Positions 25,835-34,783 of a DNA stretch of 64,000 nucleotides are shown here, in pieces. The notes beneath the pieces were generated by a model, which worked only from the letters and a program-made list of their open reading frames with translations, ran no database searches and was not told the origin of the DNA. Position numbers and translations under genes: made by a program. Source of the stretch: an uncultured Erythrobacter sp. Lineage in GTDB: Bacteria > Pseudomonadota > Alphaproteobacteria > Sphingomonadales > Sphingomonadaceae. The stretch spans positions 1,412,874-1,476,873 of the forward strand of contig NZ_CANLMB010000001.1 in NCBI RefSeq assembly GCF_947492365.1. The letters run 5' to 3'. Every line of letters starts with the position of its first letter. Position 1 is the stretch's first letter.

Positions 25835-28389
25835 GCGCTGACACTGCCTCCCACGGCCTCAACTGGAGCGCAGCGTGGCAAATTGCCCGGCGCGACCTCA
25901 ATGCGCGCTTCAAGGGGCTGCGGCTGCTGCTGGTGTGCATTTTCCTCGGCACCGCAGCGCTCGCCGCGATTGGCACGCTGACCGCTTCGATCGAACGCGA
26001 GTTGCAGTCTTCCGGGCAGGAATTGCTCGGCGGCGATCTCGAAGTCGAAGTCTGGCAGCGCGATTTTGATGCGGACGAACTGGCCGCTTTCGAGGAACAC
26101 GGCACCTATTCCGGCGGCTACCGGATGCAGGCGATGGCCAGCACCGATGACGCCGCCGCTCCGGTCGAACTCAAAGCCGTCGATGAACGCTGGCCGCTCT
26201 ACGGAACCTTCACCGTCACTGGCGGAGAGACACGCACCGCGCCAAGCGGCAATGAGGCCTATCTGGCGCAAGGCGCGCTCGACCGGCTAGACATCGAAGT
26301 GGGTGAGACATTCCGCGTCGGCACCATGACCATGCGCGCAGCGGGCGTGATCGAGACCGAACCTGACCGCTTGTCCGAAGGCTTCCAGCTTGGCCCGACT
26401 GTGCTGGTGGCGAAGTCTGTGCCGGTAGAGGCCGGATTGCTACAACCCGGATCGCTCTATCAGAGCAAATACCGCATCGCTTTCGACAACCAGTCCGCTG
26501 ACCCCGAGACAGTCGAGGAAACCCTCACCGAAGCCTTCCCCAATGCCGGTTTCGACTTCCGCAATCGCGACCGCGCCTCGCCCGGTGCAGACCGCTTTGT
26601 CTCGCAGATGAGCGATTTTCTGACGCTGGTGGGCCTCGCAGCTTTGGTCATTGCAGGGATCGGGATCGCGGGCGGCGTCTCCTCCTATCTCGATCAGCGG
26701 CGCGCGAGCATCGCCACGCTCAAAGTTCTGGGTGCATCGTCGCGCGACATTGTGCGGGTCTATGCGATCCAGATCGCTGTCGCTGCGTTCGCGGGAAGCT
26801 TTCTTGGCCTCGCAGCGGGTGTGCTGGTGACGCCTTTGCTCGGTATGGCGCTCGACGGGTTGCTCCCGGTTGAAAGCGGTTTTGTGATCGAACCTGCGCC
26901 GCTCCTGCTCGCGGGCGCATACGGAATGCTGGTCGCCTTTGCCTTTGCCGCCGCGCCTTTGCTGCGCGCGCGCAGTTTTCCGGCCATGGCGCTGATGCGC
27001 AGCCGGATCGTGCCGCTCGCCCGCGACAAGCGCGCTTTGCTTGCCACCGGCATCGGCATCGCCGCGATCTGTGCGCTGGCTTTGCTCACAACCGCGCAGC
27101 CGATGCTTTCGGGCGGGTTCCTGATCGCTGCGGGAGGCGCGCTGGCGCTGCTCGCAGGGCTTGGTCTGCTGCTGCAATATGTGGCGCGCAGATTGCCGCG
27201 CCCCTCCAACCCGCTGCTGCGTTCGGCGCTCGCCAATATCTATCGTCCCGGAGCGCCGACCGGAGCGCTTGTGACCGCGCTCGGGTTCGGTCTTGCTTCC
27301 TTCGTCCTGCTCGCCTCCATCCAGAGCGCGATTGACGGCAATATCCAGACCCGCGTCCCCCAATCCGCGCCCGACTATTTCGTGATCGACGTCCCGACCG
27401 AGGGCGAGGAGCGCTTTTTCGAGCTGGTCGAAACCCCCTTCCCCGACGCCACGATCCGCGCTGTCCCGACATTGCGCGGATCAGTGCTGGCGTTCGGCCC
27501 CGAAGGCGCGATGCAGCGCACCGCAGACCTTGAAGAAATCCCCGAAGGCGCATGGGCTTTGCGCGGAGAACGCGGGCTCACCTATGCCGACGCACCGCCC
27601 GAAGGCAGCCGCGTGATCGACGGCGAGTGGTGGGATGCGGATCATGCAGGCGAGCCGCTGGTCTCGATCGACAAGGATTTTGCCGAGGCAGCGGGGCTCG
27701 AAGTGGGCGACATGCTCACCATCGGCATTCTCGGATCGGAGCGCACCGCGCGGATCGCCAATACGCGCGAGATCGACTGGGAGACGATGGGTTTCAACTT
27801 CATCATGGTCTTCTCCCGCAACGCCATATCGGACGCCCCGCACAAGCTGGCGGCGACTATCGACCTGCCCGACAGCGCAGACAGCGATGCAGGCGTCGCG
27901 GCGCGCGGCGAGCTGCTGCGCTCGCTGGTGCGCGAATATCCCTCCAGCTCGGTGATCGAAGTGGGCGAAGTGCTCAGCCAGGCGCGGGTCATTCTCGAAC
28001 AGGTCGGACTTGCGACCCTTGCGGCGGCTGCTGTGGCGGTGCTGGCAGGGCTTGCGGTGCTGATGGGAGCGATTGCAGCGGCGCGCGCGGCGCGGACCTA
28101 TGACACAGTCGTCCTGCGGGTCATGGGCGCAAGCAGGCGGCAGATCCTTGGCCTGCAACTGGCCGAATATGGCCTGATCGCAGCCAGCCTCGCGCTGGTG
28201 GCGCTGGCGCTGGGATCGGCGCTGGGCTGGGTGATTATCACGCAGCTGTTCGAATTTGACTGGTTGCCCGATTGGGGCGCGGTGCTCAGCGTTCTCGGCC
28301 TTGGCCTTGCGATGGTGCTCGCCTTTGCGCTGGGAGGATCACTCCCGCTGCTGCGCGCCAAACCGGCGCAGGCTCTTAGAGAGCTTTAG
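25831..28389 (+). CDS. ybbP: FtsX-like ABC permease, YbbP type
   Basis: 852 residues from GTG at 25831. A helix near 30-50 is followed by a large periplasmic region (about 55-260), a first FtsX block of three helices (about 265-400), two further central helices, a second periplasmic domain (about 500-690) and a final FtsX block ending LPLLRAKPAQALREL. The double-FtsX architecture is that of YbbP. With the ATPase it probably moves a lipid or protein in the envelope; the cargo is unknown. The tesA neighbour hints at lipid handling. Confidence 0.9.
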   Translation: MSADTASHGLNWSAAWQIARRDLNARFKGLRLLLVCIFLGTAALAAIGTLTASIERELQSSGQELLGGDLEVEVWQRDFDADELAAFEEHGTYSGGYRMQAMASTDDAAAPVELKAVDERWPLYGTFTVTGGETRTAPSGNEAYLAQGALDRLDIEVGETFRVGTMTMRAAGVIETEPDRLSEGFQLGPTVLVAKSVPVEAGLLQPGSLYQSKYRIAFDNQSADPETVEETLTEAFPNAGFDFRNRDRASPGADRFVSQMSDFLTLVGLAALVIAGIGIAGGVSSYLDQRRASIATLKVLGASSRDIVRVYAIQIAVAAFAGSFLGLAAGVLVTPLLGMALDGLLPVESGFVIEPAPLLLAGAYGMLVAFAFAAAPLLRARSFPAMALMRSRIVPLARDKRALLATGIGIAAICALALLTTAQPMLSGGFLIAAGGALALLAGLGLLLQYVARRLPRPSNPLLRSALANIYRPGAPTGALVTALGFGLASFVLLASIQSAIDGNIQTRVPQSAPDYFVIDVPTEGEERFFELVETPFPDATIRAVPTLRGSVLAFGPEGAMQRTADLEEIPEGAWALRGERGLTYADAPPEGSRVIDGEWWDADHAGEPLVSIDKDFAEAAGLEVGDMLTIGILGSERTARIANTREIDWETMGFNFIMVFSRNAISDAPHKLAATIDLPDSADSDAGVAARGELLRSLVREYPSSSVIEVGEVLSQARVILEQVGLATLAAAAVAVLAGLAVLMGAIAAARAARTYDTVVLRVMGASRRQILGLQLAEYGLIAASLALVALALGSALGWVIITQLFEFDWLPDWGAVLSVLGLGLAMVLAFALGGSLPLLRAKPAQALREL

Positions 28390-28426
28390 CAACAGCGGGA
28401 GCGTTATCCCCGTTCACTTCAGCCTA

Positions 28427-29302
28427 TCAGCTGAACGTGTCCTGCGCTTTTTCAGCGGTGCTGTCGGTCACTTCGGCGTGAAGGCACGAAACGAGCGTCA
28501 CGCTGAAAATCGAGAAGATGATGAACAGCGGGAAGATCAGGAAAAATCCGCCCAGAACGCCCATAATAGCTCCCCCGGCAGCCGCCGGATCACCGCCCAT
28601 GGCCATCGCTCCAATCGAGCCCAGCATCAGGAAGACCGGAAGGCCGACCACCAGCAAAGCGACACCGATCATGATGAGGTAGATGACCAGAATGGGCAGA
28701 AACTTGCCTGCGGTCATGTTCCACGTCTTTGTGATGGCTGTGATCGGATTGCGCACCTTGTCGACCGCGATGACCGGAATGATCACGCTGAGCCGGACCG
28801 CGAAATAGATGATCGCAGCGAAAGCCAGAAGGCCGAAGAGCAATCCTCCGATATCGCCCAGGAACGCGAGGATGAAGCCCACGATCAAGCCGACGATCGC
28901 AAAACCGATATAGGCGGCGATCAACAGCGCAAACAGTCCGAGCAGCGTCGGTGCCGCGCGAAAGCCGTTGGTGAAGGCCTGACCAAATTCCGGCTTGTCC
29001 AGCGGCGATGCCATTTCCGACATCGAACATTGCTGCGCCAGAGCGATCAGGATGTAGGCGACGTAGAAGACGATCATCAGCAGGATCGCCCCGATCCCTA
29101 GCCCGCCCAGCAGTGCAGCATCACCGCCACCTCCCGCAGCAGCACCCAAAGCGGCAATCGATCCGCCGCCTACAATGGTGAAGACGATGGAGAACACTAT
29201 CTGCACCGCGAAAAAGACCGCCCATAGCGCCAGCAGCAGCCAGAAACGCTGCTTTATCATCTCCCACGTATTCGAAAACACGCGTCCAATATCAATGCTC
29301 AT
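28427..29302 (-). CDS. Polytopic membrane protein, unknown (YciC/glycerophosphodiester-phosphodiesterase membrane-domain-like)
   Basis: 291 residues with about six long hydrophobic segments. The start MSIDIGRVFSNTWEMIKQRFW and the block RLSVIIPVIAVDKVRNPITAITKTWNMTAGKF resemble a widespread family of DUF membrane proteins. They share a fold with the membrane domain of GlpQ-like proteins and YciC. No catalytic motif is seen. Ala/Gly-rich loops (AAAGGGGDAALLGG) are unusual. Convergent with the YbbP gene; upstream 213 bp contain the TonB-receptor terminator. Confidence 0.7.
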   Translation of the reverse strand: MSIDIGRVFSNTWEMIKQRFWLLLALWAVFFAVQIVFSIVFTIVGGGSIAALGAAAGGGGDAALLGGLGIGAILLMIVFYVAYILIALAQQCSMSEMASPLDKPEFGQAFTNGFRAAPTLLGLFALLIAAYIGFAIVGLIVGFILAFLGDIGGLLFGLLAFAAIIYFAVRLSVIIPVIAVDKVRNPITAITKTWNMTAGKFLPILVIYLIMIGVALLVVGLPVFLMLGSIGAMAMGGDPAAAGGAIMGVLGGFFLIFPLFIIFSIFSVTLVSCLHAEVTDSTAEKAQDTFS

Positions 29303-29453
29303 ATCAGTCCCCCTGACTTGAGACAGCGGCGGGTTTTACGCGCACCCCTCATGCGCAGCCGCTGCCCTCTGACCATGCAGATTGCCCCTTTGCGGACGCA
29401 GAGGCAAATTCAAAAGTTGATAAGGCGGACGGCGCTGCTGTGACAGCGCATGC

Positions 29454-29490
29454 AAAAGGGGCCCCGCCATTGCTGGCGAGGCCCCTTTTT
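29454..29490. terminator. Bidirectional rho-independent terminator
   Basis: AAAAGGGGCC and GGCCCCTTTT form a 10-bp stem around a 16-nt loop. On either strand the stem ends in a T run, so it works for the TonB receptor (minus) and for readthrough on plus. It lies 26 bp past the receptor stop. Confidence 0.85.
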
Positions 29491-29515
29491 ACTGTGCAAT
29501 TCTAGTCCGTTAGGA

Positions 29516-32119
29516 TCAGAACTTGAAGCGGACGAGGCCACCATAAGTGCGCGGCTGGTTGGGGTAACCCGAAACCGAACCGGCCTGTGCCACACTGTCG
29601 AAAATGGTCGTGATGTACTCGGCATCGAGCAGGTTACGACCCCAGATACCGACTTCCAGACCGTTGTTCAGCTTGAGCGTCATCGAACCGTTGACCAGGT
29701 TCACTTCGCGGCTGAAATTGTTCGGGCCGAAAGTCGGCAGGCCGTTATTGATCGGCGTGTTGCTTTCATGGTTGTAGTCGATGCGCGTCACCAGTGCGGT
29801 GCCGCTATCCCATTCATGCGTGTAGGTCGCCGAAGTCGAAATCGCGATCGACGGGATACCCGCCGGACGCACGCCCGAAAGATCGCCAAGAACGCTTCCG
29901 GGGAAGTCGTCGAACAGCGGATCAAGATGCGTCATCGCAAAGGTCAGGACCAGACCATCGGTCGGAACGACTGTCGCATCCATTTCGAAGCCGCGAACCG
30001 ACTGCTTACCTGCATTGCGCAGCGCAAAGCCGGTGCCGGTGAAGGCAAAGCTCTGGAAGCCTTCAATCGACTGGTCGAACAAAGCGATGTTGATACCGAC
30101 GCCGTCCCATTGGCCCTTAACGCCGATTTCGTAGACTTCGGTTTCTTCCGGACCGGCAAAGCGCGAACCCGAAACGAGGTTCGGCACGGCCAGACCGGCA
30201 TTGATGATCGCCGAGTCAGGCGCAGCGAAAGTCGAACCACCCGGACCTGCGAGGAAATCGAGGTTCGAAGGACGGCTATCGCGCGACAGGTTGATCGAGC
30301 TTGCCTTGAAGCCTGTCGAGTAGCTCGCATAGACGTTGACCTCCGGAGAGATCTCGTACGATGCGCGCAGCAGATAGGTGAACTCGTCATCATTGGTGAT
30401 GCCCGGCTCAACCGAGTTCGGGAAGTTCAGGAACGGCGGCTGGAACTGGAACGCGGCCAGACCCAGCAGCGGGTTCTGCGCCGGATCGGTCGCAGCGGCC
30501 AGCAGGCCAGCCTGAACCGCAGCCGGAAGCGCCTGGAATCCGGCACGATCAGTGACGGTCGGCAAACCCGGGTTGAGCGCGGTTGCTTGCGTGATGAAGG
30601 CATCGACAAAGTTGACCTGCGCCAGCGGGTCAAAGCTCTGCTGCGAAAGACCGAAGTCCTTTTCATCGTCGGTGTAGTTGAAGCCGCCCGTCAGAACGAG
30701 GCCCTCAACCGGTTCGAAATCAACCGTACCAAACACCGACCATGCGGTGTTGTTCATGAAGAACACTTCCTGCGTCAGCAGCGGCGTGTTGAAGATCGTT
30801 TCCTGCGGGAAGCCGAAGGACTGCTCAAGCCCGTTGAACAGCGTCGGCTGACCGGTCAGAACTGCAACGGGGTTCTCGCCAGCAAGAATCTCGAAGAAGT
30901 TACGGATCTGGCTGCCGTTCTGGATCGCGCTCTGCTGAGCAATCGATTCATCGAAGTAGAAGCCGCCAAGCAGGAAGTTGATCGGGCCGTCAAAATCGGA
31001 CGCGATCCGCAGTTCCTGAGTGAAGGTTTCGACCTGCTGCGCACGGGTTTCGGTGGCGATATCCGCGCTGGTGAAGTCGATGTCGGTGAGGAAGTTGTTG
31101 TCCAGCTCACGATAGGACGTGATCGAGGTCAGCGACAGCGGGCCGGTTTCCCAGTCCATCTGAACCGAACCGCCATAATTCTTCACTTCGTTTTCAGGCA
31201 CGAAGTTAAGGAACACTTCGCGGCCGAAAAAGTCGGTCGGGATCTGGCCGCCTACGGCGCCGATTCCGGGTCCGGTCGGACCATTGACGAGATTGCCGAC
31301 GGTGCAGCAAACTTCGTCAATCTTCGAATAATCGGCGATTGCACGGATGCGGAAATCGGAGCTCGGCTCAATCAAGAGCTGGCCGCGTACCGAGTAACGA
31401 TCGCGGTCGTTGATCTCTTCGTCGAGGTTGACGATCGTGCCGTAACCGTCGCGGCGGTTGTAGCTGCCGTCGATCGAGAAGGCGATGTTATCACTGATCG
31501 GACCGGTGATGTCGCCTTTCAGCGTCATCGCGTTGAAGTTTCCGTAAGTCGCTTCAATCGCGCCGCCAAAAGTGAACTGCGGCTCACGCGTCACAACCGA
31601 GATGACGCCGGCAGATGCGTTCTTACCGAACAGCGTCGATTGCGGGCCGTTCAGAACTTCGATGCGTTGCACATTGGGAAGATCGGACAGGGCGCCGGCA
31701 GAGCGCGAACGGAACACGCCGTCAATGAAGACGCCGACCGAAGGCTCGATACCGAAGTTGTTATCGCCGTTACCGAAACCGCGAATGATGAAGGTCGATG
31801 CCGAAGCTGTCTGAAGCTGGCTGACGCGGAGCGACGGGGTAACCGTCTGAAGGTCGAGAACGTCGCGGATCTGCGCGTTTTCGAGCGTTTCACCGCTGGT
31901 CACGCTGACCGAGATCGGCGTTTCCTGAAGCGTGGTTTCACGCTTGGAAGCGGTAACGATGATGACGTTGCTGCTGGTGGTTTCACCCGCATCAGGGCCA
32001 TCTTCATTGTCAGTGTCTTGCGCAAAGGCTGCGCCAGGCGCGAGCAGTGCGAAACCCGCGGCACCTGCGAGCAGGCTGAAACGGAACGACCCGGCGGCGC
32101 CGGCATTAATGGAACGCAT
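29516..32119 (-). CDS. TonB-dependent outer-membrane receptor
   Basis: 867 residues. Signal peptide to about residue 33 (AAFAQ), a TonB-box-like VIIVTASKRETTLQETPISV, a plug domain (about 60-170: LQTVTPSLRVSQLQ, FIIRGFGNGDNN, VQRIEVLNGPQSTLFGKNA) and a 22-strand barrel ending in a C-terminal phenylalanine (VRFKF) recognised by BAM. Sphingomonads carry dozens of these for siderophores, sugars, aromatics and peptides; this one has no diagnostic neighbour, so the ligand is unknown. GAGGAGAG precedes the ATG. A candidate promoter/operator lies about 90 bp upstream. Confidence 0.93.
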   Translation of the reverse strand: MRSINAGAAGSFRFSLLAGAAGFALLAPGAAFAQDTDNEDGPDAGETTSSNVIIVTASKRETTLQETPISVSVTSGETLENAQIRDVLDLQTVTPSLRVSQLQTASASTFIIRGFGNGDNNFGIEPSVGVFIDGVFRSRSAGALSDLPNVQRIEVLNGPQSTLFGKNASAGVISVVTREPQFTFGGAIEATYGNFNAMTLKGDITGPISDNIAFSIDGSYNRRDGYGTIVNLDEEINDRDRYSVRGQLLIEPSSDFRIRAIADYSKIDEVCCTVGNLVNGPTGPGIGAVGGQIPTDFFGREVFLNFVPENEVKNYGGSVQMDWETGPLSLTSITSYRELDNNFLTDIDFTSADIATETRAQQVETFTQELRIASDFDGPINFLLGGFYFDESIAQQSAIQNGSQIRNFFEILAGENPVAVLTGQPTLFNGLEQSFGFPQETIFNTPLLTQEVFFMNNTAWSVFGTVDFEPVEGLVLTGGFNYTDDEKDFGLSQQSFDPLAQVNFVDAFITQATALNPGLPTVTDRAGFQALPAAVQAGLLAAATDPAQNPLLGLAAFQFQPPFLNFPNSVEPGITNDDEFTYLLRASYEISPEVNVYASYSTGFKASSINLSRDSRPSNLDFLAGPGGSTFAAPDSAIINAGLAVPNLVSGSRFAGPEETEVYEIGVKGQWDGVGINIALFDQSIEGFQSFAFTGTGFALRNAGKQSVRGFEMDATVVPTDGLVLTFAMTHLDPLFDDFPGSVLGDLSGVRPAGIPSIAISTSATYTHEWDSGTALVTRIDYNHESNTPINNGLPTFGPNNFSREVNLVNGSMTLKLNNGLEVGIWGRNLLDAEYITTIFDSVAQAGSVSGYPNQPRTYGGLVRFKF

Positions 32120-32528
32120 GGAAATTCTCTCCTCAAATCCCCTCGAACGCAGCCGGAATTTAGAATGCGCATCCCCAGATGCTCTTCCGATCAGCTTCGA
32201 TTAACGCTTGTGATAGGCAGTTGTATCAGACCCGACAAGCCGCAAAGCCGCAGAATCGCGTGGGATAAGAGGTATTGTTGCAACACCGTCACACCTGAAT
32301 CGGGGCGGGCGAACGCGGGCAAGGGGCACGCCCTCTTCATCAATTAGCGATGCGTCGGTCAGTCGAAATTGCTCGTCAAATTGCGAAGCACTCATCCAAA
32401 GCCATCACAAAGGCTGGATGCCGTAGCGTCGCCAGATCTGACACAGAACGCGGCTCTATCGCGGTTACGCCAGCCATTCGCCTTCACCCGAATACAGGAC
32501 CGGGGCCAAATTGCGCCAACACATCCGC
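32120..32528. other. 409-bp intergenic region upstream of the TonB receptor
   Basis: No supportable gene. It holds the receptor ribosome site (next to 32119), a candidate promoter with an embedded inverted repeat (32210-32238) and a perfect 10-bp palindrome TGTTGCAACA at 32276-32285. The portion 32290-32528 shows nothing I can interpret. Confidence 0.5.
32210..32238 (-). promoter_or_regulatory. Candidate promoter with overlapping inverted repeat for the TonB receptor
   Basis: On the minus strand TTGTCG (32238-32233), a 17-bp spacer and TATCAC (32215-32210). An inverted repeat TGATA-N8-TATCA (32211-32228) covers the -10 and spacer, where a repressor would block polymerase. Predicted start near 32203. 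The regulator is unknown. Confidence 0.4.
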
Positions 32529-33860
32529 TTAAAGTGGACCATCAGCCATCGCTGCTTCGGCTGCAATTTGGCTCAGATTGTCAAACGCTCCGGCGTTCAA
32601 GGCGTCTTGCAGCGAAGGAGAAACGATCGTGCTGCTCCCGGTTTCGAAGTTTCCGGAACCCAGATCGACAGGGGAGGCTTGCAGGATAGAATCCGACAAC
32701 TCGCCTTCCCCAGCCGGCTGATCTTGCAGCAAAATGGTGGGTGAGTCAGTCACGCCGGGCGCATCCGGCGCGTTAGGCTCAATCGACGGCCCGGAAGATT
32801 GCGAGCCTTCGGTTTGGCGACGTTCGAAATAATCGCGCAGGTCAAGTGTTCGCTGCTCAAGCGAAGTGAGAAGCGCCGGATCAAGGCTCGAATTTGCAAA
32901 GGCCATCGCCTCGCGTGACCCTTCGGGTGCTTCGGCAATGTTGGCAAAACGCTGCACCCTGGCCTGCGCTTCGGCAAAGATCGCATCATCATCAAGGGCC
33001 GCGTTTTCGATAAATCTGACCGTATCGGTGAATTCAAAGTTGAGCAGATGGCCTTCATAAGTCGAACGGCCCCAGTCCAACTGAGCAAACGCATCTGACA
33101 GGTCCCCGGTGTCAGCGAGCAAAACCAATTCGCCGGTTGCAGCGCGCAAGAGCTCCTCATCTGTGTCTCCCGCGGTGTAGAGCGCGTTGACAAATGCAAC
33201 CGCTTGCAACGCTTCACTGGTCCGGAACTGACTGGCAAGTGATGCGCGTTGGACAGGATCGCTGATCAACTCTTCGGCAAAATGGGTGATATTGAGAGCA
33301 CCACCAGGCAGGCGCGCGTAATACCGCACACCGGTCAGGATCGTTTCCGCGAAACTCGCCCGTTCTGCGGGCCCCTCATTGCGGCATTCGGTGTCATAGC
33401 TTCTGAGGGCACTGATGATTGCATCGAGCAATTCGATATGCCGGTTGCGATTGCGGTTCATGTCTCGCCGCAATTCCTCCGACACATCTAAAGTGCATAT
33501 TCTTTGACGCGAACCGAGAACGAGATTTGCAGTCTTTTGCCCGGGCGCTAGCCGAACGGGAGCAAGAATGGCGTAATCATTGCCATAATAGAGACGCAGA
33601 ACGAGCCGCCTATCCTGTCCGCCACCGGCGCTCCTCGCAACGATGGTTTCCGCTCCCTGCGCAGTCACGGATGTACTCTTGATCCTGTCTGCACCGTTCT
33701 CGCCCTTGAAACGTATCTCAAACGGGCGGGCGTCGGCGTGACGCCATTCGACAGACATCTCAACGTTCCGGGCCTGCGCCGCAGCCTGTGCCGGCCCGAA
33801 CAATAGCGGCAGTGCAGCCACCCCGGCCAGCAAGCGCAGCCCTGTTTTCAGCGATCTCAT
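32529..33860 (-). CDS. Secreted protein of unknown function
   Basis: 443 residues. The signal peptide MRSLKTGLRLLAGVAALPLL continues to about AQAAAQA. A beta-rich N-terminal part (VEMSVEWRHADARPFEIRFKG, RRLVLRLYYGNDYAILAPVRL) is followed by a largely helical region (about 140-370) and a disordered acidic Ser/Pro/Asp tail. I do not recognise a family. GGAG precedes the ATG at 33860. The gene lies 17 bp after a membrane-protein gene on the same strand, so the pair is probably co-transcribed and may act together at the envelope. Confidence 0.75.
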   Translation of the reverse strand: MRSLKTGLRLLAGVAALPLLFGPAQAAAQARNVEMSVEWRHADARPFEIRFKGENGADRIKSTSVTAQGAETIVARSAGGGQDRRLVLRLYYGNDYAILAPVRLAPGQKTANLVLGSRQRICTLDVSEELRRDMNRNRNRHIELLDAIISALRSYDTECRNEGPAERASFAETILTGVRYYARLPGGALNITHFAEELISDPVQRASLASQFRTSEALQAVAFVNALYTAGDTDEELLRAATGELVLLADTGDLSDAFAQLDWGRSTYEGHLLNFEFTDTVRFIENAALDDDAIFAEAQARVQRFANIAEAPEGSREAMAFANSSLDPALLTSLEQRTLDLRDYFERRQTEGSQSSGPSIEPNAPDAPGVTDSPTILLQDQPAGEGELSDSILQASPVDLGSGNFETGSSTIVSPSLQDALNAGAFDNLSQIAAEAAMADGPL

Positions 33861-33877
33861 GTGCTGTCTCCTACCCC

Positions 33878-34567
33878 CTAATTGCCGCTGGCCCGCAGTT
33901 CTTGCAGTTTTTCTCTGACCGCTTGCGCAGGCTTGGTCCGTCGCACAAAAAGCGACCCGAGCGACGCGATCAACCATGCCAGCAGCGCTTTCCAGAAACT
34001 CGAAAGCGTGTCTCGAAATTCCTGCGCTTTGCCAATCCGGCATTCCTGCCGCCATGCGCTGCGTTCATCATCACGCAGCCCCGCAGGCGCATCCTCCAGC
34101 AAACATCCCGGCAGATTGTCAGTGCTTCCGATCTTCGCAGCAGGGCTTTGGCGTTCAGCCTGCGGCTCAAAATTGGTCGAGTGGTAGAAGTTTATGACCG
34201 ACAGCAGCAAGGCCACCCCGAATGTCAGGCCCAGCCAGATCATCAGGTTGCTCTTGCGATGCGCCTCTGTAAAAATCAGGATGACCGCCGATGCGAGCGA
34301 GCCCAGCAACGCGGTAATCGCAGACCAGCCCGCAAGGCCGTTTGCCGTCCAAGCGATCACCGACCAGCCGCCGCCCTCCCAATTTTGGGACAGCGAATTG
34401 TACAATGCCAAGCCGTTGACGACCAGGACAATTGCGACGATCGCAAAGATTATGATCGTGGCGAGCGTTACTTGCTGGGCAGTCGCGGCTTCTTCGCCAT
34501 CTTCAGCAGAAGCGGCGCCAGATTGCGCGGCGTCAGGAATATTGTCACCCGGATTATTGCCCGTCAT
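33878..34567 (-). CDS. Membrane protein of unknown function, upstream partner of the secreted protein
   Basis: 229 residues. An acidic, Ala-rich cytoplasmic start (about 1-32), a helix (TLATIIIFAIVAIVLVVNGL), two more helices (about 75-125) and a fourth near the C-terminus (ALLAWLIASLGSLFV) followed by a basic tail. The loop between (about 130-190) contains two cysteines (LPGCLLEDAP, RQECRIGKA) that could form a disulfide if periplasmic. GAGGGGGG precedes the ATG at 34567. Not recognised. Confidence 0.72.
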   Translation of the reverse strand: MTGNNPGDNIPDAAQSGAASAEDGEEAATAQQVTLATIIIFAIVAIVLVVNGLALYNSLSQNWEGGGWSVIAWTANGLAGWSAITALLGSLASAVILIFTEAHRKSNLMIWLGLTFGVALLLSVINFYHSTNFEPQAERQSPAAKIGSTDNLPGCLLEDAPAGLRDDERSAWRQECRIGKAQEFRDTLSSFWKALLAWLIASLGSLFVRRTKPAQAVREKLQELRASGN

Positions 34568-34783
34568 CGATCCCCCCTCGATTGTCCGGCAAACAATACT
34601 AGATTCGATACTTATGCGCAATTGCACCTGACGGTCGCTGTCATCGCTGTTTCGCTACACCTTGCCGTTAGACACGCTCTGCGCTAGGCGCGCGCTGCTG
34701 CGTTGCAGCATCGCACCCGAAATCCTTTTGCCTAACGCCGTAGCCCATTGCCATGGCGCGCCTCGCATCGCCGAAAGATCCGA

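Noticed and set aside
29450..32347. A 965-codon open frame on the plus strand, fully antisense to the TonB receptor
   Set aside because: It mirrors the receptor gene in a GC-rich codon context where antisense frames stay open. It has no ribosome site, signal peptide or family text, and begins inside the bidirectional terminator.
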